A stretch of DNA of 62,000 nt. It comes from Gnetum montanum. Lineage: Eukaryota > Streptophyta > Gnetopsida > Gnetales > Gnetaceae. Below, piece after piece: positions 21,900 to 33,343 of the stretch (position 1 is its first letter; every line of letters begins with the position of its first letter). The stretch spans positions 17,614-79,613 of the forward strand of contig MNCI01030432.1 in assembly GCA_015680685.1 (NCBI GenBank). The letters are read 5' to 3'. A program made the position numbers and the translations under genes. The notes beneath the pieces are model-generated. The model was not told where the DNA came from, did no database searches, and was given only the letters and a program-made list of their open reading frames with translations.

Positions 21900-23210
21900 A
21901 TAGAATGCACAAATCCTATTACTCAAACAATACACATTGCATTTGTTAGTGCAATAGATATCCAAGAATGGTATGTCAACATTAAAGCTTACCTTCAACA
22001 AGACGAACCCCCACACGGCTTGATATCCAGTCAAAAGGATGCAATCTGAAAGCGCGCCCTACAATATGTCCTTATAGGAGATAACACCTTATGCAAACAC
22101 TCCTTTGATGGGATATTGATAACTTACGTTAGTGTGGAAGAAGCATAAAAAATTGTTAACAAAATCCATGAGGGACTATGTTGAGGAGACATAGCCCCTA
22201 GGGCTATGGCAACAAAAATTAGACGCCTAGGGTAGTATTGGCCTTGCATCGAATGAGATTGCCTTGCCAAAGTTAGGACGTGTGATGTATATTAGCGCCA
22301 TGCAGATCTCATACACGTGTTTCCTACTAAGTTACATCCTACATAGATTACGTGGCCATTCCAATGATGGGGAATAGACATCATAGGACCCATCATACCT
22401 AAGTCTTCTGCAGGACATAGCTTCATCATCACCGCAACCAAATACTTCACAAAGTGGGTAGAGGCTATTCCCCTAAGAAAGACTACATCTCAACAGGTTT
22501 GCCACTTTATCTTGGACAACATAGTAACAAGGTTTGTCATTTCCATGACTATTGTGACAGAAAACGGGCCATAATTTAGTAGCGCGGAAACCAAAACCTT
22601 TTGCGATAACCTTGACATCAAGCAATCTTTTTCATCACCATACTACCCATAGGTAAACAGTCAGGAAGAGGCAACAAAAAAAGCCATTACCAACCTTCTC
22701 CAAAAGATGCTCAGTAGTAGCAAAAGGCAATGGCATGAGTAAATCCTCTACGTGTTGTGGGCTTACCGAATGACATGATGGACAGCTACAGGTAAGACTC
22801 CATACAATCTCATTTATGGATCTGAAGCATGGTTACCTCTTGAATTGTAGGTTCCATCACTTTGGATGGTCCTCTCGAACGTTGTAAACAAGGCTCAAAA
22901 TAATGAGTCAAGGATCATCAATCTTAACTTCATAGAGGAGGAGCATGCCCGAACACTTGATCGTATCGAATGGTACCAAGAAAAGAAATGGCAAAAAAAC
23001 CACTGTAATTTACATCAATGGCCAATCAAGAAGGGGGACCTAGTCATCAAGGCTATTCGTGAGCATGTAAACAAATTCTTAGCCAACTGGGAAGGCCCTC
23101 TCATAGTCATGAAAGCCTATGAGAACGAGGCCTTCAAATTGGCTGATATGGATGGCAACGAGTTTGCAAATCCTATCAACGACTTGTATCTCAAGCCATA
23201 CTATGTCTAA
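21900..23210 (+). pseudogene. integrase with C-terminal domain
   Basis: DDE integrase of the Tat element. After a spacer, the zinc-binding N-terminal region lies about 22150-22300 and the catalytic core begins with WGIDIIGPI (about 22368-22395, first Asp kept). The second catalytic position reads VTENGP (about 22555-22573), where relatives have Asp, so it is Asp-to-Glu. The third, NSQEEATKKAI (about 22656-22688), keeps Glu. The C-terminal domain (22866-23210) ends DLYLKPYYV. There are stops at 22047, 22146, 22182, 22233, 22254, 22293, 22344, 22365, 22572, 22650, 22740, 22776 and 22848, yet no frameshift across the whole segment. Most stops lie at expected Gln or Arg codons. Confidence 0.83.
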
Positions 23211-23229
23211 TGCAAAGGATTACATTAGG

Positions 23230-23560
23230 TACAAAGCAAGGTAAGATAATCGTTCACTACAACGTAAAACTGGCAAAGAACATCCACTATGACGTAAAAC
23301 TGACACAGATAGTTCACTATGACTATAAATTGACACAACAAATCCTTGGGCTATGATGTAAAACTGGCACCCACAACATGGTCTGCTACGACCTTAAACT
23401 GGCGTTCCACCATCTTCTATACATTAAACTAGCATAGCAGTCTGCTAGGACCTTAAACTAGCACATCAAGGTTTGTTGGGATCTTAAATTGGCACATCTG
23501 ATGGTCTACCAAGACCTTAAACTGGGTTCACAGTGCAACACCCTCCTAACTCACATCCAT
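23230..23560. repeat. tandem array D of the Tat element, 3' untranslated region
   Basis: About eight imperfect units of 35-60 bp with cores such as CTATGACGTAAAACTGGCA at the left end and CTGCTACGACCTTAAACTGG toward the right. The right-hand units share the ACCTTAAACT core with arrays B and C. Tandem repeats in the 3' untranslated region are a known feature of Tat-lineage elements and a known source of plant satellites. Confidence 0.7.
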
Positions 23561-24949
23561 GACCCTATGAACAAGCGAGCGTGCACACTTTCAAATTTCT
23601 GGACAACACGGGATGGGACACTGTAGTTCCAAAATGCAATTCACAATGCTAAGAAAACATCCTCTAGAACACATGCAACGTCACCACCCTTGGCATCTTG
23701 TTGATCTTTCGGAGATGTCGTTCAACATCTTGCTGACTTTCCGGAGCTACCGCTACCACAACCACTCATCTTAGCAGTAGCTCCCGATGTTAGCACCTAC
23801 TACTGGGGGCCTAGCACTATTGTGGCCCAGCCACATGATTGCCATCCTCTAGTCCTAGCCATCGTCCAAGTCCAAGAGGCGTCCAGCTATTAGGATTTTC
23901 ACCTTGTAGCTAGAATGCATGATGTTTGCCTTGGGCGAGGAATCCTGAGCATCTACATCACCACTGCTCCTAGTCTCTTCGGTGCCACCATTTCCAGCTT
24001 ACCGTGGCTAGGATTTGTGATGGCCTACCTGCTTTGGACATTGCACACCTGAGTAACAATACTTGCCACTCCAACAATATCTAAAGCAAGCGGGACTTTT
24101 CTCTCACTTCACTTCATGGTTGTTTTTTCTGGTTTTCTCTCTGATGTATTTACAGGATACAAGCCAAGATGGTGTCATTCATAAATGTGTTTCGCCATGA
24201 AAGCCAAGACACTACATTGCTCCGAAGTATCCACTTCGATTAACCTCGTTGCTTAAGATTACATGTCCTACTCTCCTTTTTAAAAGCTATTTTAGCCTCT
24301 ATTCCTTATATACTACCAATTTTCCATATCCTCTTTACAAGCTTTCCCCAATGCACATAAAACCCCTTTACATGCCCAACCCTCAAGTCCATGATGGGCG
24401 TAATGCAACTCGTCCCATGGGAAGCATCTGTAGGTAGGTCAAAGCCCCACATGGATGAAACATAACTCATCTAGGGGAGGAAATACTTGTCCTACAATAA
24501 CAGGTTGTTTACAAGTGAACGTGGGTGTACAGCAAAGGAAAGGCACAAAAGCTCAAAAAAAATGCAAAAAAAAAAATGATGCCTAAAACAAATGGCACAG
24601 TGGTAGCTTTACGATCGCTTTGGCCGTAAATTGACCATCTCTCAGCACTTCGATGAGAGGTCAAAGGCCAACAAAGAAAGACACCCATGTGTGTTGACTC
24701 CCTCATAAGCACTCCAACGAGGGATCACGCTATGAAAATAGTTTCTCAAAGCATTGTATCTCACACATTTTTTCCCAAACCTATTTCCTCAAATCCATCC
24801 CTTGCCCCTTTCCTCATATCACTCTCCCAGTACTCTCAAACGTAGTAGGACATCATCTGAGCAGGCACTGAAGAGTGGTGTTGGTGTCTGGTTCCTCATG
24901 GTGTTTTGTATTCTTTGTCGATGGCTATCAGGTAGATCCTCCAAACGTC
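23561..24949 (+). other. 3' untranslated region of the Tat element
   Basis: No conserved coding domain was found between integrase and the polypurine tract on either strand. Short frames at 24249-24437, 24509-24712 and 24754-24978 show no recognisable family. Confidence 0.45.
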
Positions 24950-24965
24950 AACAAAGAGGGGCCAT
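24950..24965 (+). other. polypurine tract
   Basis: ACAAAGAGGGGCCAT directly precedes the TG of the 3' LTR. A purine-rich run here is the plus-strand primer site expected of an LTR retrotransposon. Confidence 0.7.
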
Positions 24966-26800
24966 TGAAACACCATAAATTTTGGGACTCTCATGATTTA
25001 GCAATCTTGGAATGTGGGCAAGGGTCCCCACAAGCATGGTGTCACATTGGACCGTGCAGACAATGCCCTTTACGGCACAGTTAATGTGGCATCCAGTTAT
25101 AAGGCTAGTTTGCATGAAAAAGGAACTGGGGATAGACTATACAGTTTGGAAAATTTTCTATCTCCCAAGCTAACAGGCTTGCTACACCCTCTAACTTGCC
25201 CAACTTGATACTTGGCTCGGTTGACGGTCTACCTAGGGACCATGCTAGGATTTGCTAAAAGTATTTAGGATGAACGAAACAGTTCAACAAGTTTTCTAAC
25301 TGCAGGAGCTTGCTATGCTGCACAGTGTAGCAGGCCTTGGGAAGACTGATTACACCCAAAGGATGTGGATTGACAACAACTTAGCCCTCTAGGATATCTG
25401 CCCCACTTCATCCTTGATGCATGAGCAATGTGACATAACAAAAATTAGTCGAGGAGACTGATTGCACCCACTTTTCCCTCGGGCCTCAAGCAAAGTTTCT
25501 TGACAAAGAATTGTAAAATTAGAAGAGGATGTAGGTCACAATGTCTGCTATGCTATGCTATGGTACATAGCATATCACGACGTAGCGAGGATGCAAAACA
25601 CCAAAGTGTCTTAAGGAAGAACTTATCAGGTCCCAAGACCTTTTAGCATGAAAGACAGGGTTGTAGTTGCTTACTTGGCTAGGCCTTAGACAGGTATTTT
25701 CGACTTTTAGGCAATATTTCTTCCAAGACCAATGGCTACGCTACACTACGCTACGTAGCATAGCATAATGTACCATGTGGGTGTTGACGTTATGCCAATA
25801 TGCTGGGCAACGTAAATAACGTAACATTCGTGTGGGAGTCTTAAGACATCTTCAGTTAGCTCCAAAACTTGTTAGCAACGGTTACTCTCATCCCGGCATC
25901 TCTTCAACACACAATATCAGCAAGTTTGCCTTGTTTTGCACCCCCTAACTATCCCCAAAGTTGACCTTGCTTGCAAGAGTAGGGAAGACGTAGTCCTGGA
26001 GCACAGGCTCCACTTTGCATTCACTGTTGGCAGTTTTCTTTATAACAAACATGGCAGCTCACCAAACTTTAGCATATACGGTATCGTCACAGCGTAGTAG
26101 TCTTCACACTTGGCATTACATAGTAGCATGGCATAGTCATGTTTGCACTTTGTGGGACCTAGGACACGTGGCATCCAAACCATGTTTTTCTCCTACTCCT
26201 AGCCCTATAAATACCCCGATGAACAACATTCCTGTGGTTGGCTTTTGGACTCATCATTCCTGTGGTTGGCTTCTAGCATTGTTAGCATGGTTGTCTTTTG
26301 AGCATGTTTGGCATTCTGGCATTTTGGCTCCTTGGCAATTAGTCTTGACAAGAAGATTGGCAAGCAGAAGGACCCTGTTAGCAAGCTGTTGATAGCAGTT
26401 CAAGGAGCTGTGACCATATTGCTTCATTGCAAGCTGTTCTTGTCCCCATTTCCATTTGTTGTACACCTCCTTCACTCAAGCAAAGATCAAATCCTGTGAT
26501 CTTGGGGTGGTACACTTTCTCACCCAAACCTGTTTCATTTTGTTTTGTTATTTTCATGTTTTGCATTATTGTTAATCGATTTATATTTGCCACTTATCGC
26601 TCAATGTGCATATAACATCTTTAAAACCAATGTTTACGAAAGATTATTGTACACCGATTAAGTCCCTGTCTGATCAACCAGACCATTCAGGGCACCCCTA
26701 ATCCGTTTACATCCAGCACGGCTCTTGCATGGATCCGGGGTTAGGCTGTACACCTGGTGACCTCACGGTGTTCCAGCCATTGATGTTTTCGGTCGCTACA
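24966..26800 (+). repeat. 3' LTR of the Tat-lineage element
   Basis: An 1835-bp direct repeat of 6985-9188, starting TGAAACACC and ending GGTCGCTACA. About 370 bp present in the 5' LTR (about 7472-7828) are missing here. At the junction (about 25445-25477) a short filler reads GAGGAGACTGATTGCACCCA. The TATA box is at 26206-26213. Palindromic GTAGC clusters remain at about 25315-25335, 25545-25590 and 25735-25775. Confidence 0.9.
26206..26213 (+). promoter_or_regulatory. TATA box of the 3' LTR
   Basis: TATAAATACCCC, matching the 5' LTR copy at 8579-8586. Confidence 0.6.
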
Positions 26801-26805
26801 CCTCA
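26801..26805. repeat. target site duplication, right copy (cctca)
   Basis: Identical to 6980-6984; marks the right end of the Tat-lineage insertion. Confidence 0.85.
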
Positions 26806-28831
26806 ATGATACATCCTTTTGTAAATCATAATCAAACATTCATTTAGATTTTTTGAGCTCACACCTTAATGTCTGGGTTAACCAGATTTCCAATGGATCT
26901 AGTATTGTAGCATAACATCCAACTCCTCACTGAATATATGTTGAGTTCATCGATGATGGTAGAAGAAAAGAGAATTGATGAATTTGTGTCATATTTGTAT
27001 TCAATTAGCCAAAGTTCCACATTAGACTTATTCATACTCTCACATCATCATTGCATCTATAAGCTCATCCATTTACCATTTGGCTCTTATAGTAATTGTT
27101 CAAAAAGCATAAGAGGGAGGCCTCTATTACCATGACTAATTTTAAGGCTAACAATTATTATCTTCTTTTTTATTAACATCACCAAATGGTTGAGGAGAAG
27201 ATGAGATTCTTTGTAGCATCCTAGTTGTTAGTCTTGTTGGACAAATTTTAAAGAGGAAGTTTTCCTCCTTTCACTTATGGATTTTTTTACCTTTGTCTTT
27301 ATCTAAAGAAGGAGTGAAAAATTCATTTGCTTGATCTTTATAAATACAATTCCCTTAGTCCTACTTCTTTAAAGATGATGGTGAAGAAGGAGTGAGCATG
27401 AATCCTCATTGACAATTATGTTCTTATTTCCTTTACAAAAATACTTTCATATGTGAGGTGATGATTTTTTTCATAGGAGAAACATGATTATTGTGGCATT
27501 GCTCAATAGTGTATGATGATGGTAGAAACTTGCATTAAAGAATTGGACTTGTTCTTTTTGTGACTATTTTAAAATTTTCTCTTATAATGGTACAATAAAC
27601 CATGATGGACATTGTTGGACCTACAACTGTTGAGAGAGTTATGATAGATATGGAGAATATTACGAGGACATTACTTGAGACAGTTAATCCATAGCCTTTG
27701 GAGTTCCTTGATAGGAGGAAGGATGATATGAGGAAGATTTTTGCAATGTAGAGGGGGCAATATAAGATATCAAGTTTCAAGGATTAGGTTCCATTCATTT
27801 TTTATGTTGTTTTAGTTGAAGAAATAGATAACAAGGATATGGCATCCAATCAAGATAAGGCCTCTTATCCTTTCTCTTGCTTCATCACTCGTACCTTGTG
27901 GTGTAACTACTTTTACAGCTACTTCAACAACTTTTTTTTTCAAATCCTTAAGACTTGTAGTTATCTTTTAATTTGACACATCCCAAACCTTATCAATAAC
28001 ATTAGCAATATCTACATGCTTTCTTGAAAAAGGGGTTTAATAGCATCAAAACGTTAAATCTTACATTTAACATGCATGTCCTTCTGCCACTAGGATGATT
28101 TTTTAACTTCCTCTACATTAGTATGCTTATGTCATCTGCCTTCTAATCTAGCCATAACATCTAACACAACTGCAATTTAAGCCACTGACTTCTTGCAGAG
28201 ATTATCCATGACATACATATCCTTTCTTTCATGAGTTTGTGGTCATAGTCCTTGTACCAAGTTTATTAATTAATCATGATCATTGAACCTATATTTTATA
28301 TACTAAGTAAGCATGCAATTATACCTTTCTATGACCACATATAATGATTTATTGATATCCTACTTCCATCCTTCTATTTTCTTTATAAGGTTTAAAACAT
28401 GGGCATAAGATTAAAATATAACATTAAAATCTTTTAATATGTCTGTCCAAGAAGAGATGGAATAAGGTGGAAGAACTTGATGTCATGTTTTAGCATGAGA
28501 AGTAAGTGTGTGGGGGAAATATGAAGTTTTTTTTTCACTCGCTATTTAACCCTTATAGCTCATAAGTGATAATAAGTGCTTGAACATAAAGATACATGTC
28601 ATCATTCACTTTCTCATTGAATGTAGGAATACTATCCATATCAATCTATTTAATTTTACTCTTCTCAATGCTTTCAAGTGGGATGCAAAATGCTTCATGA
28701 ATTTGAACCTAGTAGGTCCATGGTAACAATGGCTCATCCAAGCCATTAACACTTCCATTCAAATTTAGGTAACAAAATTGTGAAACGATAGACTACATTA
28801 GATCACCACAAGTGTAGCTTAAGCCCCATGG
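26806..28831. other. unrecognised region, traces of minus-strand coding
   Basis: No named domain. On the minus strand, between about 28560 and 28830, a frame with stops reads like former coding sequence (for example CYLNLNGSVNGLDEPLLPWT) and continues the interrupted frame described next. The rest up to the Tat element is AT-rich without clear signals. Confidence 0.35.
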
Positions 28832-29077
28832 TCAAGGATGTATGAACCTCCTTTTCCTAGAATCATTCATGTTGTAGTAATAAGAGTCTCTTAAAGAAGA
28901 TCTTGTCTTCTTCTTAGCATGTATGCACTCGTACGCTTGCTCTACAATCATATTAAAAAGATTTTGCTTCTCATGAATAACATACTTTAATTGTTGGGAT
29001 GACATGGATTTGTAATTTTCCAAATTCTTGATGAAGCCTTGATTGCACAAAGCCTTCTCAAAGATGGTAAGTGCAAT
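28832..29077 (-). pseudogene. downstream half of an unrecognised ORF split by the Athila element
   Basis: On the minus strand the sequence is open from the LTR edge to 28832. It contains ALTIFEKALCNQGFIKNL, a Lys/Gln-rich helix-forming stretch and a basic C-terminus (NDSRKRRFIHP). The longer frame reported up to 29152 runs artificially into the LTR. Before the Athila insertion it was probably continuous with minus-strand sequence at 39059 and beyond. I do not recognise the family. The composition looks like a real, now dead, coding sequence. Confidence 0.4.
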
Positions 29078-29795
29078 TGATGAGCGGCAAGGTACCCCTA
29101 CACTCAACCATAAGAATACGAGCATTTCATGCATGATTTGGTCAAATTCCAAGGACTAAGTGCCTGTGCACATCCGTGGAACAATAACAGGTTGAATAAT
29201 CGTTGTCTTTCCAAACTTACTTGTATGTCATGGTTGTATGGTTAAGTAAGCTTGAGGCATATGATTTTTATGGCTTTTATGTGTTTTATATCCTGCACTA
29301 ATAAGGAGGGGAGAGAGAAATAACTAAGTAACTAGTCTAATTTGACTATTCATTAACTAATTTCTAAGTACTCTTAACACCAGTATTCATTCCCACTTGC
29401 CATACGCATCCTGAACTAGTGCAATGCTGCTAAGATTACCAAACGTTAATCGTTACTAGGTTACCAAGTGCTACACACATGCTCAAAGTAATCGTACTAA
29501 GTGTATTTAACTAAGAGAGTTGTAAGGTGAGAGAAATAATTAATTAACTAGGAAAGAATTAAATAATAATTAACACTAATTAATTTATTCTGTCTGCTGC
29601 AAGGTTTATCAAAAAGTTCATCTTTATTACTGTACACAAAGTTGGCTTAGGTACACAATGCTCGAATAAAGATCCATTCACTCTATGGCTCCTACTGCGG
29701 GCATGTAGAAATAATTCTAACTCTGGAGGGAAAAAATGGCAAGAGTTTGGCTAAGGGACTAACTTCTAATTGTGAAAACCAAGGGCACGGCCTCT

Positions 29796-29803
29796 TATTT
29801 ATA
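29796..29803 (-). promoter_or_regulatory. TATA box of the Athila-type 3' LTR
   Basis: On the minus strand CCTATAAATAAGAGG, conserved in the other LTR at 38955-38962. Confidence 0.65.
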
Positions 29804-29813
29804 GGTAAGGAGA

Positions 29814-29890
29814 CGGGCCGCGATATCGGGTATCCAATATCACATGGTCGATCCGATATCATAGACGTGATATCGCGTACGTGATATCAT
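29814..29890 (-). promoter_or_regulatory. GATATC palindrome array in U3
   Basis: Four GATATC and one related AATATC word within 77 bp, several extended to CGATATCG or TGATATCA. They lie immediately upstream of the LTR TATA box. The 5' LTR has the same array at about 38977-39050 with one extra GGGTATCCGATATC unit. Confidence 0.6.
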
Positions 29891-29899
29891 GGTTCATCA

Positions 29900-31837
29900 T
29901 ACCCCCATGAAGGAATTAAAACTTGTCCTCGAGTTCCTTACAAAATATTGGGAAGGTATGGGATTATTGAATGAATGACCATTAACAGTGGAGCAGGAAG
30001 ACAGACTCAACATGCCCAATGAACGGATCAACAATATAATACATGAAAACATTAGTGATCATGACCACAAAAGTGAACATTGTACATAAATGACATCCGA
30101 CCTCATTTGGTAGCTATGAGAGAAGGAGAGGGAGAAAAAAGAAGACGTGTTGCTGCCAGTGCCAAGATTGCACCTTTTGTTGTTTATCCATAGCCACACC
30201 ACCAATCTTGCTCCTTTCGTAACCGTTCCAGTCCTGCTCCATCCTAAGTGTTTCCTCCAGGCCCAATCCATTGTTGCATGACTACCATCTGCACATACAA
30301 CATAGTCATAAATGAGCAAGGGAAGATAAATCATAATGCAATTGATACCTTGCCTCGATGTAAAGGGAATTGGCTGAGTTGTGATTATGGTAGATATTGA
30401 TTCTGGAGTTTTAACACTAGTGACTACCCATGGTGTAGGGGTTAGGAAAAATTGAAAAAATTGTGCCAAGGCTCCCATGACGAAGAGCGAACCTTCATTA
30501 GTGATAGGATGGAAAAAGATGAGGAATAAGAAATATGGAGAAAAAGTAACAACAGAAATGCCAATAAAATGGATGTCATGGATGGGGATGAAACAAAAAT
30601 TATTGATTATAGGAAATGTTTAAGGAAAAGAACTTAACAAATGCACCAAAAAGGAATGCTAGTGGGTCCTCCCCAAAGCAAGCTCATGCCTTTAGTGCCC
30701 TAACAGACCCACAAACTAAAGAGTCTGTAGGCTCTAGGAATGTCAATTGGAAGCAAGAGTTAAAAACTTACTCATAAGAAATTACCAAGGAAGAATAATG
30801 CATCAACCAAGATACAGACTAATGATAAAATCGGCAATGAGGTGAGGAATGGAAAAGAAAGGTGGAGAGTAGAGAATGGAATGGAAACCTAAGAACAAGG
30901 TTGTATAAAGTCCCTTGTGTCTTTCATGGTTAATGTAACCAAGTAGAACTCATTCCAAATCCAAGCTTAACAATCCACATTTAGTGACCTCGCATCAACA
31001 CATTTGACCAGCCTATCCTCTTGAAGCAACAAGAATGCCCCTACAAAAAGTCACCACCATTTCGAGGAGAGTGAGTTGGAGAACCATGAAGCAAGAAAGG
31101 GCCTAAGTTAGAGGGAACCTTCAGGCATGGATAGCATGTCTTTCCAGTTTCATAACCAGTGCTTGTAACCCAAGTTCATTATTGTGTCTAAGGGGTGTGC
31201 TTTGAATTCTCATCATTTTTTTGTGAGAACCACACCATGCAAAGACTTATTTTTATGAACTTAGCTTTTTGTGATTTGATGAATGGTTAGAATGGCAGAA
31301 AACCCAAGAAAAAACCATCCAAGAACTCAAGAGAATAGCCAGTACAAATGCATCAAATCCCCTTGAAGTCACACCCTTTCCATCCCTTAAGTCCTTCCTT
31401 AGTTTGAGAAATACTTAGCCACCACTTCGTTAACAGTTTTATTAGAGAAAAGGGACCATATAGTTCCAAGCCAAGGGAGACCATAGGATTTTATGGATGT
31501 ATGAATGACGTGGACTCATTACTTGTTAATCAAAAGAACCATACTTAATATCGATATCATACTTCAAAGGTAAAATCCAAACATTAGCAATCGATATAAT
31601 ATTATTCATACCACCATCATGAACACTTATTGGGTGATGAAAAAATTAAAATCACACAAAGAAATGGTAAAAATATGAACGATGGTATAAAACAAAAAAA
31701 ATAAGAAAAATTAAGGAAATGCGCAAAACAAAAATGTGTAAAAAAAAATATGTAAAACAAAAATTTGTAAAACAGAAATATGTAAAACAAAAATATGTAA
31801 AACATAAAACTTAGAAAGAATTGAGGGCCTTCAATGA
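29900..31837 (-). other. region between pol and 3' LTR of the Athila-type element
   Basis: Athila relatives often carry an env-like gene here. A 139-codon minus-strand frame (30059-30478) and smaller ones are present, but none shows a signal peptide plus transmembrane arrangement or a motif I can assign. At 31731-31812 there is a run of AAATATGTAAAACA-like units of 17-18 bp. The polypurine stretch next to the LTR reads CATGGGGGTA on the minus strand (29900-29909). Confidence 0.45.
31731..31812. repeat. A-rich 17-18-bp tandem repeat
   Basis: Four to five copies of an AAATATGTAAAACAAA unit. The short frame across it repeats FYIFLFYK-like residues and is not a gene. Confidence 0.6.
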
Positions 31838-33343
31838 TTAGCAAGGGTGGCCATCTCCCTCATGACTAAGTTGGAAGAAGGAGATCCAAAATAATGAGCA
31901 TGGTTTCCCACCTATAGAGGTAGCATATGTTCTGGCTATCTTAAACTCATGGAAGGGTTTTGTTTGTTGCATGTTGACTAATAGTCTCTTATTTGGGCTC
32001 TCAAATTTATATATGGTCATGGCTCCTGAAGGAAAAGTTGCATAGATAATGTAAGGTCCTTCCCACAGTGTTTGAAATTTAGTACATTGTGACACATGTG
32101 TGGGGTTCCAGTAGAGAACCTTATCACTTGGTTGATACTTAACTTTCCTAATTTTTAGGTCATGATGTTGTTTATTAAATCCCTTGTGCAACTCATTAGA
32201 GGACATGGTAGCTAATTGGTTCTCGTCTAGCAAGTTAAGAGTCATCATCCTTTGTTTTTGTGCTAGATCAAGGTCAAGGTTGAGGTCACATGCCATGGCT
32301 AGTGTACGAAGCTTAGTTTAGATAGGGAGCGTTGGAAGTTTTTCATACACTAACTCATAGGAAGAGTAGCCTATAGGGAGTTTCCATGTGGAGTGGTATG
32401 CCCAAAGAGCATCATTTAGTTTAGTGCTCCAGTCTTGCCTATACTTGCTACTGGTTCTGGTTAGTATCTTAGTAATCTCCTTGTTGGTGACCTCGGCTTG
32501 ACCGTTTGCTTAGGGGTGGTATGGTGTAGTCAATTTGTGCTCAACCCCTAAGCATTGCATTAACTTCCGAAAAGTTTCACCTGTAAAGTGTGTACCATTA
32601 TCTGAGATAAGTGCACATGGCACACCAAACCTGTTGATGAATTGTTGTTGGATAAATCGTGCAACTATAGATGAGGTGCAGTCTTTAATAGTAGCTGCTT
32701 CAGCCCACTTTGTTAAGTAGTCTATAGCAACTATGATGTAAGCTTTTCCATTGGACATTGGTGTAATGGGCCCCATGAAATCGATTCCCCAAATGTCAAA
32801 GGGTTCTAATGGGTAAATCCATTGTTACGGACCCTCCATTCTAGCAGTCATTCCCCCATCACATTGGTAGCGCTCACAAGATTGGACGAATTGATGGATG
32901 TCCTGGAACAAGGTAGGCCAATAATACCTTGCAAGTAGGATCTTAATGGATGTTCGTCTCCCAGCATAATGACCCCCACAAGGGCCCTCATGAGCATCTT
33001 GGAGAACTCTCAGTTGATCTCTATCAAGAACACACCATCGAACCAAGCCATCGAGACATACTTTGTAAAGTTGTCCATTGATCTCCATAAAGTACTTAGC
33101 TTTGTGAAAAAACTGTTGTTTCTTCTTAAGGTCTAACTCTTGTGGTATTTGTTGGGTAAGGAGATAGGTAAGAATGCTAATGTACCAATTTATCTCCGTA
33201 GGTGATTGGTTAGTCACTACACTGGCAAAGAGGAACTCATTAGGGAAGTGATCAGAAATGGGATACTCATCCTCTTTGCTGTTTGAGTGCAATCGAGATA
33301 AATGATCGACAACTACGTTCTCAGTGCCTTTACAATTGATCAT
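31838..33343 (-). pseudogene. integrase of the Athila-type element
   Basis: One frame runs from 33343 to 31838 without frameshift. The N-terminal zinc-binding region shows HEGPCGGHYAGRRT followed by the CERYQC pair (about 32860-33000). The core has WGIDFMGPI with the first Asp (about 32770-32800), [11 protein letters not shown] with the second Asp (about 32575-32612), and [11 protein letters not shown] with the Glu (about 32480-32512), so the DDE triad is complete. The C-terminal domain (31838-32296) includes VLYWNP and the LWEGPYII stretch. Stops are few: one just before ANGQAE (32514-32516) fits CAA to TAA, and one lies near 32823. It is the best preserved integrase in the window. Confidence 0.85.

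Larger units (their letters stand above)
6985..26800 (+). mobile_element. Ty3/gypsy LTR retrotransposon, Tat lineage, 19.8 kb
   Basis: Complete but decayed element bounded by related LTRs beginning TGAAACACCATAAATTTTGG and ending GGTCGCTA(T/C)A, with identical 5-bp target duplications. The order is LTR, primer-site region, gag, protease, long spacer with an antisense gene, RT, first RNase H, second archaeal-type RNase H, integrase, tandem-repeat 3' region, polypurine tract, LTR. The second RNase H between the ordinary RNase H and integrase is the recognised hallmark of the Tat lineage (Ogre, Retand, Grande relatives). Large size and an extra sequence between protease and RT also fit the lineage; Ogre elements have a spliced intron there. 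Many premature stops make it non-autonomous now. The LTRs differ at roughly one base in ten over the first 250 bp by eye, nearly all transitions, so the insertion is old. Confidence 0.88.
29078..29899 (-). repeat. 3' LTR of the Athila-type element
   Basis: An 822-bp direct repeat of 38206-39058. On the minus strand it starts TGATGAACC and the TATA box is at 29796-29803, giving a U3 of only about 100-130 bp. That U3 (29814-29899) is almost entirely a series of GATATC-type palindromes. Confidence 0.9.

Noticed and set aside
21219-23210. Alternative genetic code or stop-to-Gln/Arg RNA editing explaining in-frame stops in pol
   Set aside because: All three stop codons are used in the same frame, and the LTRs show the same C-to-T / G-to-A bias outside coding sequence. 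The spectrum is explained by deamination of methylated cytosines in nuclear DNA.
30059-30478. Env-like gene of the Athila-type element
   Set aside because: Position would fit, but I see no signal peptide, cleavage site or transmembrane segment, and only 139 codons are open.
31731-31812. Membrane-spanning FYIFLFYK repeats as a small protein
   Set aside because: They result from a 17-18-bp A-rich tandem repeat in the 3' region of the Athila-type element.
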